From positions 671,313 to 735,312 of the forward strand of contig NZ_MKFI01000002.1 in assembly GCF_001982635.1 (NCBI RefSeq): a DNA stretch of 64,000 nucleotides. The letters are read 5' to 3'. Both the position numbers and the translations under genes were made by a program. A model generated the notes under the pieces. That model did no database searches. It had not been told where the DNA came from and worked only from the letters and a program-made list of their open reading frames with translations. This DNA comes from Bradyrhizobium mercantei (GTDB lineage: Bacteria; Pseudomonadota; Alphaproteobacteria; Rhizobiales; Xanthobacteraceae). Every line of letters begins with the position of its first letter. The first letter of the stretch is position 1. Positions 52,179 through 62,280 of this stretch are shown here, piece by piece.

Positions 52179-52961
52179 TCAGTCGAGCTCCGGCGGCGCG
52201 AACCAGTTGGTCAGCGACAATCCGCCGTCGACCACGATCGATGCGCCGGTGACGTAGCCGGAGAGCTTGTGCGACAGCACGGCGAGCGCCATCGGTGCGA
52301 GATCCTCCGCTTGACCAAGCCGGCCAAGCGGAATGTGCTTTGCGAGAGCTGGATCGGCGACGAAGCCACCGGCCGCGATCGCGCCGGGCACCAGCGCATT
52401 GACGCGGATGCCGTAGCGGCCCCAGCTCTTGGCGAGCTCCTTCACCAGCATCGCCATGCCGGCCTTCGCCGTCGAGTAGTGCGGGAGGTTGCGCGGCGTG
52501 CCGGCATGCAGCGAGGTGAGCAGCAGGAACGAGCCCGGCGCTTTTGCCGCGATCAGCTTGCGCGCCAGCTCGCGCGACAGATGAAAGCCGGCATCGAGAT
52601 TGACCGCATGCATCTGCCGCCAGGTCTCTTCATCCACCGCCATCGCGTGATCGGCCTCGCGGCGCGGCGGCGAGGCGCTGTGAACGAAATGGGTCACCTG
52701 CCCGACCGTGTCTTGCGCATATGCCAGCAAAGCGTCGCACGCCGCGCGCTGCGCGAGATCGCCGACCCACGGCGCTGCCAGTTCGGGGCAAGGCGCGGCC
52801 TTGATCGCGGCCAGCACCTTGTCCTCATGCAGGTCGGCGAACACCGTGCGCACACCTTCGCCGACCAGGGCCTGCGCGATGGCGCGGCCGATGCCGTTGC
52901 CGGCGCCGGTCACCAGGGCTGCCTCGCGCGCGGGATCGAAGGGCGATGTGAACAGGCTCAT
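52179..52961 (-). CDS. SDR-family oxidoreductase
   Basis: A 260-residue Rossmann-fold dehydrogenase. TGAGNGIGRAIAQ binds NAD(P), SFLLLTSLHAG holds the catalytic Ser, and YSTAKAGM holds Tyr and Lys; SGYVTGASIVVDGGLSL closes it. Substrate unknown. Confidence 0.92.
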   Translation of the reverse strand: MSLFTSPFDPAREAALVTGAGNGIGRAIAQALVGEGVRTVFADLHEDKVLAAIKAAPCPELAAPWVGDLAQRAACDALLAYAQDTVGQVTHFVHSASPPRREADHAMAVDEETWRQMHAVNLDAGFHLSRELARKLIAAKAPGSFLLLTSLHAGTPRNLPHYSTAKAGMAMLVKELAKSWGRYGIRVNALVPGAIAAGGFVADPALAKHIPLGRLGQAEDLAPMALAVLSHKLSGYVTGASIVVDGGLSLTNWFAPPELD

Positions 52962-53007
52962 GGTTCCTCAACTCCCGAGCTGGCGAACTTGAGCTCAGCA
53001 CTTGTGC

Positions 53008-53598
53008 TCAGTATGGCGGTGCCTTGCGCGCCCGCTGGGCCTTGGCGGCTTCGATCCACCAGGTGAAGTCGTCGGCAAAGCGCGGAAAGGCCCGTTCGAG
53101 CGACTTGCCGCCCTCACCGATCGGCTTGCCTTCGGCCGACAGGGTCTGCGCGATCGGCCCGGCGCTGATCGTGCTCGATACCACCACCATGCCCATCTCC
53201 GACAGCGTGCCGTGCCAGGCGGTCGCGGCGCGTGCGCCGGCAAATCGTCCAGCCGAATAGCTCGCGATCGCCGCCGGACGCCAGAACCATTCCTCGAGGA
53301 AATGATCAGTCAGGTTCTTCAGCCCGGGCTGGATGCCCCAATTGTACTCGCCGGTGACGAACAGGAAGCCGTCGGCATCACGGATCTTGCCGGCAAGCGT
53401 TTCGAGTGTGGCCGGCGCCTGCCCCTTGGGATGCTCCTTGTACATCCGGTCGAGCATCGGCAGGCCGACCTCCTTGGCATCGATCAGCTCGACATCGTCG
53501 CCGCGCCCACGAAGACCGTCGATGACGAAGTGCGCCAGGCGGATGCCCATGCGATCCGAACGATAGGAGCCGTAGAGAACGAGAATGCGGTGGGTCAT
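53008..53598 (-). CDS. NADPH-dependent FMN reductase
   Basis: A 196-residue flavodoxin-fold reductase. ILVLYGSYRSDRMGIRLAHF binds FMN phosphate; FLFVTGEYNWGIQPGLKNLTDH is the second signature. It may reduce quinones, azo dyes or chromate. It is 46 bp upstream of the SDR gene on the same strand, so the two may be an operon. Confidence 0.9.
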   Translation of the reverse strand: MTHRILVLYGSYRSDRMGIRLAHFVIDGLRGRGDDVELIDAKEVGLPMLDRMYKEHPKGQAPATLETLAGKIRDADGFLFVTGEYNWGIQPGLKNLTDHFLEEWFWRPAAIASYSAGRFAGARAATAWHGTLSEMGMVVVSSTISAGPIAQTLSAEGKPIGEGGKSLERAFPRFADDFTWWIEAAKAQRARKAPPY

Positions 53599-53791
53599 GA
53601 TGCGGCGACCCTAGCACGGCACTGCGACAGCCGTCCCGCGGCCTGGCTCGCCGACTCGGCGCTCAGCTGTTAACCGGCATTCCGGCTGGTTTTCCCGGCA
53701 TTAAGCAATTGGTCGCAGGCCGTTCGCCGCGGCCCAAAATCGCCAGATTTGTTTTCTGGATATGTTTTCGCCTCGAGAAGGAGAACCCGAC

Positions 53792-54043
53792 ATGCGGATC
53801 GCAAAGCTGGTTTTCGCTGGCTCGCTCGCAGCCATCGCTACCATGGCCACGCCGGCGCTGGCCAAGAGTGCCGAGCGGCAGAAAGCCGACGAAAAATCCA
53901 CCACCACCAATTCCGTTGGCTGCCAGGCCTACCAGCAGACCGCCGACGGCACCTGGAACCAGCTTCCCTGCGGCGAAGCAGGCGCGAACGGCGCCACCGA
54001 GCACCGCGCGGCGACCAAGGGCGCTGGCGACGACGAGCATTGA
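53792..54043 (+). CDS. Small secreted protein, unknown
   Basis: An 83-residue protein with signal peptide (LVFAGSLAAIATMATPALA). Mature part has CQAYQQTADGTWNQLPCGE, a pair of Cys around a Trp. AGGAGAACC precedes the ATG. It resembles short Bradyrhizobium exported proteins; function unknown. Confidence 0.68.
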   Translation: MRIAKLVFAGSLAAIATMATPALAKSAERQKADEKSTTTNSVGCQAYQQTADGTWNQLPCGEAGANGATEHRAATKGAGDDEH

Positions 54044-54209
54044 CCGCGGCGTCCTGCGGCCACGCGCGGCCGGGCCAAGCGGCGCCCTCGACTTTCGGAC
54101 AATACGAAGATGCGGGACCGCGACGGCTCCCGCATCATAAACCCTAGCTTAATGCGCACCCGGTACGGTTGAGGCCTCCCCTCTCTCGTCAAGAAATGGC
54201 GCGCATCCC

Positions 54210-56291
54210 ATGAAAATCGGTACTCTCCTGACGGCCGCGATCGTCTCCTTGTCCGCGGTCGGCGGCGGACTGGCGGCCTATGTCGCGGTCACCAAGTACC
54301 AGACCATGGACAAGGTCTCGACCGCACAGAGCCGGCTCGAAATCGTCCGCGCCGTTGGCGACATCCCGCGCTACATGAATCCGGAGCGGGGCTACGCCAC
54401 CAACCTGCTGCTCGCCGGTGGCTCGATCGATCCGAAGCAGATCGCAGAGCTCGACCGTCAGCGTCAGCTGACCGACGGTGCGCTTGCCAAGGTCAACCAG
54501 GTGCGCGCCACCCTGCCGGGATCGCTCGACGATGGCGAGGCGGTCGCACGCGAAATCGACGCGCTGAAGGTGAAGTTTGCCGGGCTGCGCGATGCCATTG
54601 CGGCTGCGATCGCCGGCCCAGCTGACGCCCGCCGCGCGGCCGCCGGCAAGATCGTCGCCGACAATTCCGTGTTCAACGCCGGTGTCACCACGCTGCTCGA
54701 CGAGCAGGTGCGCCGCCTCGCCGGCCTCGACGGCAATGCCTATCGCCAGGCCAGCTACGCCAACGTCGCCTGGATGCTGCGCGACACCGGCGGCCTCAAT
54801 GCCAGCCTGCACAAGGCGTTGGTCGGCGCCAAGCGCGTTGCGACCGAGCCCGAGAAGCAGGAACTCTACCGCTCGACCGGCCGCACCGAGCAGATCCTCT
54901 CGACGCTGCAGGAGCTGCGCAACAATCCCGCAACGCCGGCGAACGTCATGACGGCGCTCGGCAAGATGCAGGCGGATTACGTCGAGCGGTTCGGCAAATC
55001 GCTGAAGCTCGTCAAGGAAGGCGCGGTGACCGGCAAGTACGAGCTGGATCTCGACACCTACTATCCGGAATCGCAGGTCGGTCTCGCCGCCATCATCACG
55101 GTGCGCGACGCGTTCTACGAGAATGCCGAGCAGGTCCTTGCGAGCGCCTACTCGACGGCGCGCTTCAGCTTCGTGATTGCGTTGATCGGCCTGCTCGCGG
55201 TCATCGCCGTCAGCGCCGGCCTGATCGTCGTGGTCCGCCGCCGGATCCTCAACCCGATTGCCGCCCTCACCGGCCGCATGTCGCGCCTCGCCGCGGGCGA
55301 AATCGCCGAGCCGATCCCCGGTGCCGCGCGCAATGACGAGATCGGAGCCATGGCCGCCGCCGTGCAGGTGTTCAAGGACAACAAGATCGAGGCCGATCGT
55401 CTCGCGATCGAGAAGGAAGCCGAGAACGACGTCAAGATGCGCCGCGCCCGCGTGCTCGACGATCTGACCCGCGCCTTCGAAGCCAAGGTGACCGAACTGG
55501 TCGGCGGACTGTCGGCGGCGTCCTCTGTCATGGAGGACACGGCGCAATCGATGTCGGCCACGGCGGCCGCCACGAACCGCCAGGCGGCGGTCGTCGCCGC
55601 GGCGTCGGACCAGACCTCGACCAACGTTCAGACGGTCGCGAGCGCGACCGAGGAACTGACCTCCTCGATTTCGGAGATCGCCCGCCAGGTCGCGACCTCG
55701 ACCGAGATCGCCGCGCGTGCGGTCGACCACGCCCGCCGCACCGGCGACACCGCGCGTTCGCTGGCCGAGGGCGCCCAGAAGATCGGCGACGTCGTGACGC
55801 TGATCCAGAGCATCGCGGCACAGACCAATTTGCTCGCACTTAACGCCACCATCGAGGCGGCCCGCGCCGGCGAGGCCGGCCGCGGCTTTGCCGTCGTCGC
55901 CTCGGAGGTGAAGTCGCTGGCCGGGCAGACTGCGAAGGCGACCACCGAGATTTCCGAGCAGATCACCGCGATCCAGACCGCGAGCGACGAGACCGTGACC
56001 GCCATCCGCAGCGTCGTCGACGTCATCAGCGAGATCGACCAGATCGGCACCGCGATTGCCGCCGCGATCGAGGAACAGGGCTCGGCGACCAAGGAGATCT
56101 CGCGCAGCGTTCAGGAAGCCGCGCGCGGCACCCAGGAGGTCAATTCCAACATCTCCGGCGTGCAGCGCGCCGCCGACGACACGGGCGCGGCGGCAACCCA
56201 GGTGCTGGGCGCGGCCGAACAGCTCTCGACGCAGTCGAAGGACCTCGCCGGCCAGGTCAACCGCTTCCTCTCCGACGTGCGCGCGGCGTAG
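54210..56291 (+). CDS. Methyl-accepting chemotaxis protein
   Basis: A 693-residue receptor: transmembrane helix at about residues 5-25, a helical periplasmic sensor to about 310, a second membrane helix at about 317-340, HAMP (about 341-395), then the signalling domain with the conserved tip [26 protein letters not shown]. Ligand unknown. The usual C-terminal CheR-tethering pentapeptide is absent. It stands alone. Confidence 0.94.
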   Translation: MKIGTLLTAAIVSLSAVGGGLAAYVAVTKYQTMDKVSTAQSRLEIVRAVGDIPRYMNPERGYATNLLLAGGSIDPKQIAELDRQRQLTDGALAKVNQVRATLPGSLDDGEAVAREIDALKVKFAGLRDAIAAAIAGPADARRAAAGKIVADNSVFNAGVTTLLDEQVRRLAGLDGNAYRQASYANVAWMLRDTGGLNASLHKALVGAKRVATEPEKQELYRSTGRTEQILSTLQELRNNPATPANVMTALGKMQADYVERFGKSLKLVKEGAVTGKYELDLDTYYPESQVGLAAIITVRDAFYENAEQVLASAYSTARFSFVIALIGLLAVIAVSAGLIVVVRRRILNPIAALTGRMSRLAAGEIAEPIPGAARNDEIGAMAAAVQVFKDNKIEADRLAIEKEAENDVKMRRARVLDDLTRAFEAKVTELVGGLSAASSVMEDTAQSMSATAAATNRQAAVVAAASDQTSTNVQTVASATEELTSSISEIARQVATSTEIAARAVDHARRTGDTARSLAEGAQKIGDVVTLIQSIAAQTNLLALNATIEAARAGEAGRGFAVVASEVKSLAGQTAKATTEISEQITAIQTASDETVTAIRSVVDVISEIDQIGTAIAAAIEEQGSATKEISRSVQEAARGTQEVNSNISGVQRAADDTGAAATQVLGAAEQLSTQSKDLAGQVNRFLSDVRAA

Positions 56292-56328
56292 TCGAGGACG
56301 GGTGGTGCCCCCTGGCAGGTTCTCTCTT

Positions 56329-56412
56329 CGTCATTGCGAGGAGCGACAGCGACGAAGCAATCCATGTCTCCACTGCGGTACGATGGATTGCTTCGCTGCG
56401 CTCGCAATGACG
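56329..56412. repeat. Palindromic repeat family C, copy 2
   Basis: CGTCATTGCGAGGAGCGACA with GACGAAGCAATCCATG, inverted as GATGGATTGCTTCGCTGCGC and ending CTCGCAATGACG. Confidence 0.85.
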
Positions 56413-56439
56413 GGATTGGCCTGAGCGCCTCGTAGCCCC

Positions 56440-57603
56440 CTAACCTCCCCGCAGGCCAAGCACGCGGCGGGCGATCGCCTGGCGATGCACCTCGCTCGGG
56501 CCTTCGTAGACCCGCATCAGGCGGGCCTTCTGCCAGAGCGCGTTCAGCGGCAGTTCCAGCGTCACGCCGAGCGCACCCAGGGTCTGCATGGCGTGATCGC
56601 AGGCGTCATAGGCCATCTCGGTCGCGAACACCTTGATCATCGAGGCCTCGTGGCGGATGTCCTCGCCGCGATCGGTCTTGTCGGCAGCCTCGCGCACCAT
56701 GAGCCGGCACGCATGCATGCGCGTGGCGATATCGGCGATCCACCACTGGATCGCCTGGCGCTCGGCGAGCTTGACGCCGAACGTCTCGCGCTGCTTGGCG
56801 TGCTCGCACATCATCTCGAGCGCGCGCTTGGTGATGCCGACACATGTCGACCCCATCTCGAGCCGCCGCGTGCGCAGCCGCAGCTGCATCGGCGCGTAGC
56901 CCTTGCCGACCTCGCCGAGCACGGAGTCCTTCGGGATGCGGCAGTCCTCGAACACGATCTCATAGGTCGACCCGCCGCCGACCATCGGGATCTCGCGCTC
57001 GATGATGAAGCCCCCCGTGCCCTTCTCGACGATGAAGGAGGTGATGCCGCCCTGGCGCTGGTCGTTGCCGACCCGCGCCATCACGATGATGAAGTCGGCG
57101 GCGCGCGCATTGCTGATCCAGATCTTGCGGCCGTTCAGCACCCACTCGTCTCCTTCGAGCACCGCGCGGGTCTTCATGCCCGCGGGATCGCCGCCGGCGC
57201 CGGGCTCGGAGATCGCGATCGCCGATGCCATCCGGCCCTCGATATAGGGCTGCATGTATTTCTTCTTCTGCGACTCGGTTCCGACCGCCTGCAGCATGCG
57301 CAGGTTCGGCGAGTCCGGCGGCAGCACGAACGGCACGCAGCTGCGGCCGAGCTCTTCGTGCACCGCGGCCATCGTGCGCGTCGGCAAATCGTGGCCGCCG
57401 AGATCCTCGGGCGCATCGAGGCCCCAGAGGCCGAGTTCCTTCGAGACGTCGCGCAGCCGGTTGCGATGCTCCGGCGTCAGTTCGGGATGATCGCTGCCGG
57501 GCAGTTTCGATCTCAGATATTGCGGCTCGAGCGGGATCAGTTCGCGATCGACGAATTTCGCGACGGTCTCGCGGATCATGGCTGTCTGTTCATCATCGCT
57601 CAT
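56440..57603 (-). CDS. Acyl-CoA dehydrogenase
   Basis: A 387-residue FAD enzyme. AIAISEPGAGGDPAGMKTRA is the FAD/substrate motif; MRVYEGPSEVHRQAIARRVL includes the Glu used as catalytic base in many members. The ATG at 57603 follows CGAGGAA. Chain-length specificity cannot be read. Confidence 0.92.
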   Translation of the reverse strand: MSDDEQTAMIRETVAKFVDRELIPLEPQYLRSKLPGSDHPELTPEHRNRLRDVSKELGLWGLDAPEDLGGHDLPTRTMAAVHEELGRSCVPFVLPPDSPNLRMLQAVGTESQKKKYMQPYIEGRMASAIAISEPGAGGDPAGMKTRAVLEGDEWVLNGRKIWISNARAADFIIVMARVGNDQRQGGITSFIVEKGTGGFIIEREIPMVGGGSTYEIVFEDCRIPKDSVLGEVGKGYAPMQLRLRTRRLEMGSTCVGITKRALEMMCEHAKQRETFGVKLAERQAIQWWIADIATRMHACRLMVREAADKTDRGEDIRHEASMIKVFATEMAYDACDHAMQTLGALGVTLELPLNALWQKARLMRVYEGPSEVHRQAIARRVLGLRGG

Positions 57604-57742
57604 CTGGGGTTCCTCGCCTGTGCTGTTTCGCTTCACAAAACCAGTAGCGCATTTTTTACCGGCCGGAATAGCGGAAACGCGCACGCGCGCTCACTGTCGC
57701 GCGATGGTTTCATGGAGCGGAATTCAATATCCCGCGGCGCGG

Positions 57743-58675
57743 TCAGCGCGTGCGCAATTGCGCCGGACGCTCAGGCGCGTCGAGCAATCGATCGCGCAGC
57801 ACGAGGTTGTTGTCGCGAAGAAAGCGATCGACGATCGGCGCCCAGATCGCCGTTCCGTTTTCATTGAACAGCGTGTGACCGTCGCTGCCGAATGCCGCCG
57901 TTCGAACCAGCGCGAGCTTGCCGCCTGATTTCGCGAACGCATCCGACAACCGCGTCACGAGTTTCGGGCCGAAGAAATGATCGTTGTCGGCGGAGACCCA
58001 GAGCAGCGGAATGCGCGAGGATCTGCCGAACTGCGCGAACGCGTCGACGAGTTCGTCCTCCACGCAGACCGTATCGGGGCCGGTCGATCCGCGGCCCGGT
58101 GCGAACACGATCGCGGCGGCGAGACCCGAGGGCGCCGTGGACGTCAATGCGACCGTGGCGAAGCCTCCCGCCGAGCGGCCGACGCTGATCCACCTGCCTT
58201 TGCTGACATACGCCTGGCCGGTCATGAATTTGGCGGCGGCGGCGATGTCGGTGGCCCCGGCGCGGCCGGCTTTCGCATAATCCGGCGCGGCGCATTGCCC
58301 GTAGGTCTCGGCCCATCCGCCCTGCGAGACGCCGTAGCCGCGGCGCAGGAACGCCACCGCGACCCAGCCGCGCCGCGCGAACTCGGCCGCCTGCGCCCAC
58401 ATCCCGTAGGGGCTCATCGACGGACGATCGCCCGCCGAGCGCGGCGAGCCGTGATTGAGCAGAACGAGCGGATGCGGCTGGCCGTCATCCGGCCGCAGCA
58501 CGATCGCATCGAGCAGCGCTGTGGACGGTCCTGCCCCTCCCGGATTCGGCACCGGGATCTTGAGGGCGTCGAGACGTATGCCCTGCGCCTGCACCGGGCC
58601 GAGCGCCAGGATGCAGACGACGAGGGCGAGAGCGACCGCGCCGAGGCTGCTGCGGGTCCGCACCGGTCGGTTCAT
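57743..58675 (-). CDS. Exported alpha/beta hydrolase
   Basis: A 310-residue protein with a signal peptide (GAVALALVVCILALGPVQAQG). The dienelactone-hydrolase-like core has LVLLNHGSPRSAGDRPSM, nucleophile SVGRSAGGFATVAL, and DGHTLFNENG with the likely His. Periplasmic esterase of unknown substrate. It begins three bases after the nitroreductase stop, so they are probably cotranscribed. Confidence 0.85.
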   Translation of the reverse strand: MNRPVRTRSSLGAVALALVVCILALGPVQAQGIRLDALKIPVPNPGGAGPSTALLDAIVLRPDDGQPHPLVLLNHGSPRSAGDRPSMSPYGMWAQAAEFARRGWVAVAFLRRGYGVSQGGWAETYGQCAAPDYAKAGRAGATDIAAAAKFMTGQAYVSKGRWISVGRSAGGFATVALTSTAPSGLAAAIVFAPGRGSTGPDTVCVEDELVDAFAQFGRSSRIPLLWVSADNDHFFGPKLVTRLSDAFAKSGGKLALVRTAAFGSDGHTLFNENGTAIWAPIVDRFLRDNNLVLRDRLLDAPERPAQLRTR

Positions 58676-58678
58676 GCT

Positions 58679-59356
58679 CTACTCGGCAAAGCCGACGTAG
58701 CGGACAAAGTCGCTGTTGGCCTCGCGATCCGAGCGCACCGCATTGGCGGCAAAGCTGTCGTCGGGATAGCCCATCGCGACGCAGGTCATGATCACCTGGT
58801 CTTCTGGGATATTGGCGACCTCGCGCACGATGTCGGAGCGCATGATGCCCTGACCGTTGATCACGCTGCCGAGGCCGCGATCCCAGGCGGCCAGCACGAT
58901 GCCGTAGCAGAGCGCGCCGAGATCGAAATGGCAGACCGCGCCGGGATCGAGGATCCGGTCGTAGGCCAGCACCAGCGAGACCGGGGCATCGAACTGGCGG
59001 AAGCCGCGCAGCACCCAATCCTGCCGCATCGGCTTGTCGTCGCGGGCAATCCCCATGGCGCCGAACAGCTTCTTGGCGATGTCGACCTGCCGGCCGCGGT
59101 GCACGCCCTGATACTCGCCATGGCTGACGATATCGCGCTTGGCCTTGGCGCCGGCGATCATCTCTTCCATGTTGCGGCGGCGCACTTCCTCGAGCGGCTC
59201 CCCGGTCAGGACGTGGACGTGCCAGGGCTGGGTGTTCATCGAGGACGGCGCCCGCTTGGCCACCTCGATGATCTCCTCGACGGTCGCCCGTGACACCGGC
59301 TGCTTCTTGAACCCGCGCACGCTTTTGCGTGTCTGTACCAGCGTCTCGAATTCCAT
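58679..59356 (-). CDS. Nitroreductase-family protein
   Basis: A 225-residue FMN enzyme. TRKSVRGFKKQPVSRATVEE, then AKRAPSSMNTQPWHVHVLTG, are the family signatures. The end EVANIPEDQVIMTCVAMGYP contributes the second FMN contact. The ATG at 59356 follows GGGGGAAG. Head gene of a likely pair with the hydrolase. Confidence 0.92.
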   Translation of the reverse strand: MEFETLVQTRKSVRGFKKQPVSRATVEEIIEVAKRAPSSMNTQPWHVHVLTGEPLEEVRRRNMEEMIAGAKAKRDIVSHGEYQGVHRGRQVDIAKKLFGAMGIARDDKPMRQDWVLRGFRQFDAPVSLVLAYDRILDPGAVCHFDLGALCYGIVLAAWDRGLGSVINGQGIMRSDIVREVANIPEDQVIMTCVAMGYPDDSFAANAVRSDREANSDFVRYVGFAE

Positions 59357-59506
59357 TCCGCGCTTCCCCCATTTTGTTCCGCGCCGCACACGGAATTTTC
59401 TCACGGCTAACCGGGTATTTTATAGACAAAATCGGCTGTGGGAACTTGATCGGGCCAAGAATCCGATATCCAATCCGGCCACTGGTTTGGTTTAGGGAGA
59501 ACCCAG

Positions 59507-59755
59507 ATGAAGCGGATTTTCTTGGCGGCCGTGATCGCGACCTTTGCCGCCGGTTCGGCATTTGCACAGGACGCCTCCTGCGAGACGAAGGCCGTCGGCA
59601 AGGACGGCAAGCCGCTGGCCGGCGCGGCCAAGACCTCGTTCATGAAGAAGTGCACGATGGACACCTGCGAGACCAAGGCGGTCGGTTCGGACGGCAAGAA
59701 GCTCGCCGGTGCCGCCAAGACCTCGTTCATGAAGAAGTGCCAGAGCGGCGCCTGA
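59507..59755 (+). CDS. PsiF-repeat-like periplasmic protein
   Basis: An 82-residue protein with signal peptide (IFLAAVIATFAAGSAFAQ). The mature part is two near-identical units, CETKAVGKDGKPLAGAAKTS plus FMKKC and CETKAVGSDGKKLAGAAKTS plus FMKKC. The Cys-x15-20-FM-x-x-C pattern resembles PsiF repeats. Probably each unit forms a disulfide. Function unknown. Confidence 0.78.
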   Translation: MKRIFLAAVIATFAAGSAFAQDASCETKAVGKDGKPLAGAAKTSFMKKCTMDTCETKAVGSDGKKLAGAAKTSFMKKCQSGA

Positions 59756-59898
59756 GCCCCTCGCCGACGCCCTTTTCGACCCCTTCAACCGGGACAGACC
59801 ATCGGGTCGCGCACAGCGCGGCCCGTTGACTATTGACGGGTCGCGCAGGGCGCGGCCCGAACGTCTATTGGTGGGTGGACGGATGCTTTGAGACGCGC

Positions 59899-60144
59899 TC
59901 AGAACGAGACGCCGACCCGTACACCCCTGCTCCAAACCCGCCGGCACCGCTTTCTGGTATTGCCGTGAAACATCTCGAAACGTTCCGGAAGCTGGACGGG
60001 CTTCTGAAACTCCAGGCAGGCCCCGCCGGCGGAATAGTCCACCAGCCGGCATTCGATCAGCGGCGCCTTCGGTTCAAGCTGGAGCTTGACCACGCTGGAC
60101 ACACATCCTGACGGACGAACACGTGCAAATCGCCGGGGATGCAT
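59899..60144 (-). CDS. PilZ-like domain protein
   Basis: An 81-residue protein: HPRRFARVRPSG followed by VDYSAGGACLEF and VWSRGVRVGVSF. This fits a PilZ domain, where R-x-x-x-R and D/N-x-S-x-x-G bind c-di-GMP. The Met at 60144 avoids overlap with the AraC gene; a longer frame starts at 60231. Confidence 0.72.
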   Translation of the reverse strand: MHPRRFARVRPSGCVSSVVKLQLEPKAPLIECRLVDYSAGGACLEFQKPVQLPERFEMFHGNTRKRCRRVWSRGVRVGVSF

Positions 60145-60214
60145 CAAGCCGCCTCTGGTGGAATCGTACCAATAGATTCCCTGCCGGCCGTTAAGATTCC
60201 GTTCAGACGGATTG

Positions 60215-61237
60215 TTACGATTCGTGTCCATCCGCGGATTGATCGGCGCGCACGGTGCCGGGACGGCGCGAGGCCGCCAGCGTCTCCGACGGCGCTTCGC
60301 CGAACTGGGAGCGGTAGCTCCGCGAGAAATCGCTCAGGTGCCAGAAGCCATAGGCCAGCGCGCAGGCCTTGACGCTGGGGGCACCCGCGAGCAGCTGCTT
60401 GCGCACCAGCCAGAGCCGGCGCAGCCGCAAATAACGATGCAGGCTGACGCCCCGGTAGCGCTGGATGGCGTCGTGCAGCGTGCGTACCGACACCCCGATC
60501 TGCCTCGCCAGTTCGCCGCTGTAGATCGGGTGCGCCACATCGCCGGCCAGAATGGCCCGCGCGTCGTTGAACACCTTGAACTGGCGCGTCGTATTGGCCC
60601 GCGTCGCCCACCTGGCCGGCACGATCTCGGCGAACGCGTTGTCGATCGCCGCAAGCAGCGTCTCCTTGATCGACGCCCCCGTAGCGAACTCCGCGACCGT
60701 CGCCTGATCTCGCGTGACGAGCAGAACCTGCCTGACCACGTTCCGCAGCCGATCCTGCGCGCCTTGAGAAATCTCGTGGATGCTGAAATGCAGACCGGGG
60801 TTCGGCCAACCGCGGTCGGTCATCTCGGGCGTGAACATCACCGAGACATATTGGCGGGGTGTCTCCTCCACGGACGTATAGAACGCGCCGCCACCGCCAA
60901 GCACGATCACCGCACGATCGCGCTCGACGCCGTTGAACCGCATCGGAACGCCGTCATCCATCGTGAAGCCGACCGCAGTCGTATGCCGCGCAAGCAGCGC
61001 GTCGACGATCCGCGGGAAGGACTGCGTGTAATTGAGCTCGCATCCCGGCAAACTCAGGATGATCTGCTCGGCCGAAATCTTCCGCACAAGTGGCGTGAAA
61101 TCAACATCCAGATTTCGGATCGAACTCCGGAATGCATCAACATCGTCAAAACGAAAGACTCTCGGCACCAGCAATGGCGCCGTCAAATGACTGCTCCTGT
61201 GAAATGCTCTTGAAATGTTTTGCGCGGCGCCACGCAA
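60215..61237 (-). CDS. AraC-family transcriptional regulator
   Basis: About 340 residues. The C-terminal double helix-turn-helix (about 235-330) contains LARQIGVSVRTLHDAIQRYRG and ACALAYGFWHLSDFSRSYRSQFG. The N-terminal part is an AraC_binding_2/cupin-like sensor. The start codon is uncertain. It is upstream of the PilZ gene on the same strand. Confidence 0.88.
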   Translation of the reverse strand: MRGAAQNISRAFHRSSHLTAPLLVPRVFRFDDVDAFRSSIRNLDVDFTPLVRKISAEQIILSLPGCELNYTQSFPRIVDALLARHTTAVGFTMDDGVPMRFNGVERDRAVIVLGGGGAFYTSVEETPRQYVSVMFTPEMTDRGWPNPGLHFSIHEISQGAQDRLRNVVRQVLLVTRDQATVAEFATGASIKETLLAAIDNAFAEIVPARWATRANTTRQFKVFNDARAILAGDVAHPIYSGELARQIGVSVRTLHDAIQRYRGVSLHRYLRLRRLWLVRKQLLAGAPSVKACALAYGFWHLSDFSRSYRSQFGEAPSETLAASRRPGTVRADQSADGHES

Positions 61238-61498
61238 AGCGCGCCGGCCTTATCGATAATTTCCATGCACCAAATGCGAATCGTCGAATGAATACAATCG
61301 GGGAAAATGCGGGCCGCTTGGCGAACCGGACAATCAGGCAAAGCATCGCGGCTGCCGAATTTCGATAGTGTTTACCGGAATATCCACTGTCGAGATCGGC
61401 TCACCCCATCAATTTCTATACCCCTATTAAAGATTCGGGGAGCAGATTGGGGTTGGGAACACTGATGTTCCTCGTCGCGGAACATTTTAGGTACCGCA

Positions 61499-62272
61499 AT
61501 GACAGTCATTGCCTCGCCCGACCTTATTGCCAAGCTCGACCACGTCTTGAAAGCCGGCTCGCCCGACCTCCGCACGCGGATGCTGCGGGAGGTGGCGGGG
61601 CTGTTTCTCGAAGACGCTCATCGCCTCAGCGAGCGCCAAGTCGAGATGTTCGACGGCCTCCTGGTCCGCCTGACCGACAGCGTCGAGCTGTTGACCCTGA
61701 CCACGCTCAGCCGCTCGCTGGCCGACCTGCATCTGGTGCCCAAGGAGCTCGCACGGCGTCTCGCCAACCATGACGACGCCGACGTCGCCGCGCCGATGCT
61801 GCGAACATGCGAATGCATCCCCGACGCCGACCTGATCGACATCGCCTGGATGCGCGCCGAGGGACATCTGTGTGCGATCGCAGGACGCAAGGCCGTCGGC
61901 CAGGAGCTCACGGACATTCTGCTGATGCGCGGCGACAGCAGCGTGCTGCGCACCCTCGCACGCAATCCCGGCGCCGATATGACCAGCGCGGGCCTTGCGA
62001 TGATGGTCGATGCCGCCGAGCGCGACGATGACATCGCCGACGCATTGATGGCGCGCAAGGATCTGCCTCACCACGTGCTTACCGACCTCGTGATGCGGTC
62101 CTCGCCGCGCCAGCAATCCCGGCTGCTCAAGCGCGCACGGCCCGAACTTCAGGGCGCGATCCGTGCCGCCATCGATGTCGCCGCAGCCCGCGCCTCCGCA
62201 AACCCGCCTGGCACGATCGACGATGCGGAGGCGCGGGTCGCGGTGACGACCAAGCGCTCTCAGGCAATGTGA
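61499..62272 (+). CDS. DUF2336 family protein
   Basis: A 257-residue helical-repeat protein. LRTRMLREVAGLFLEDAHRLS, LADLHLVPKELARRLANHDD, and AWMRAEGHLCAIAGR match DUF2336, which is alphaproteobacterial and often adjoins signalling genes. Function unknown. It is followed eight bases later by a PilZ protein. Confidence 0.85.
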   Translation: MTVIASPDLIAKLDHVLKAGSPDLRTRMLREVAGLFLEDAHRLSERQVEMFDGLLVRLTDSVELLTLTTLSRSLADLHLVPKELARRLANHDDADVAAPMLRTCECIPDADLIDIAWMRAEGHLCAIAGRKAVGQELTDILLMRGDSSVLRTLARNPGADMTSAGLAMMVDAAERDDDIADALMARKDLPHHVLTDLVMRSSPRQQSRLLKRARPELQGAIRAAIDVAAARASANPPGTIDDAEARVAVTTKRSQAM

Positions 62273-62280
62273 GCGGTGCA

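Noticed and set aside
54189..55730. A 513-codon minus-strand open frame
   Set aside because: Antisense shadow of the chemotaxis receptor; no motifs.
56485..59293. Long plus-strand frames opposite the acyl-CoA dehydrogenase, hydrolase and nitroreductase
   Set aside because: Antisense of clearly identified genes.
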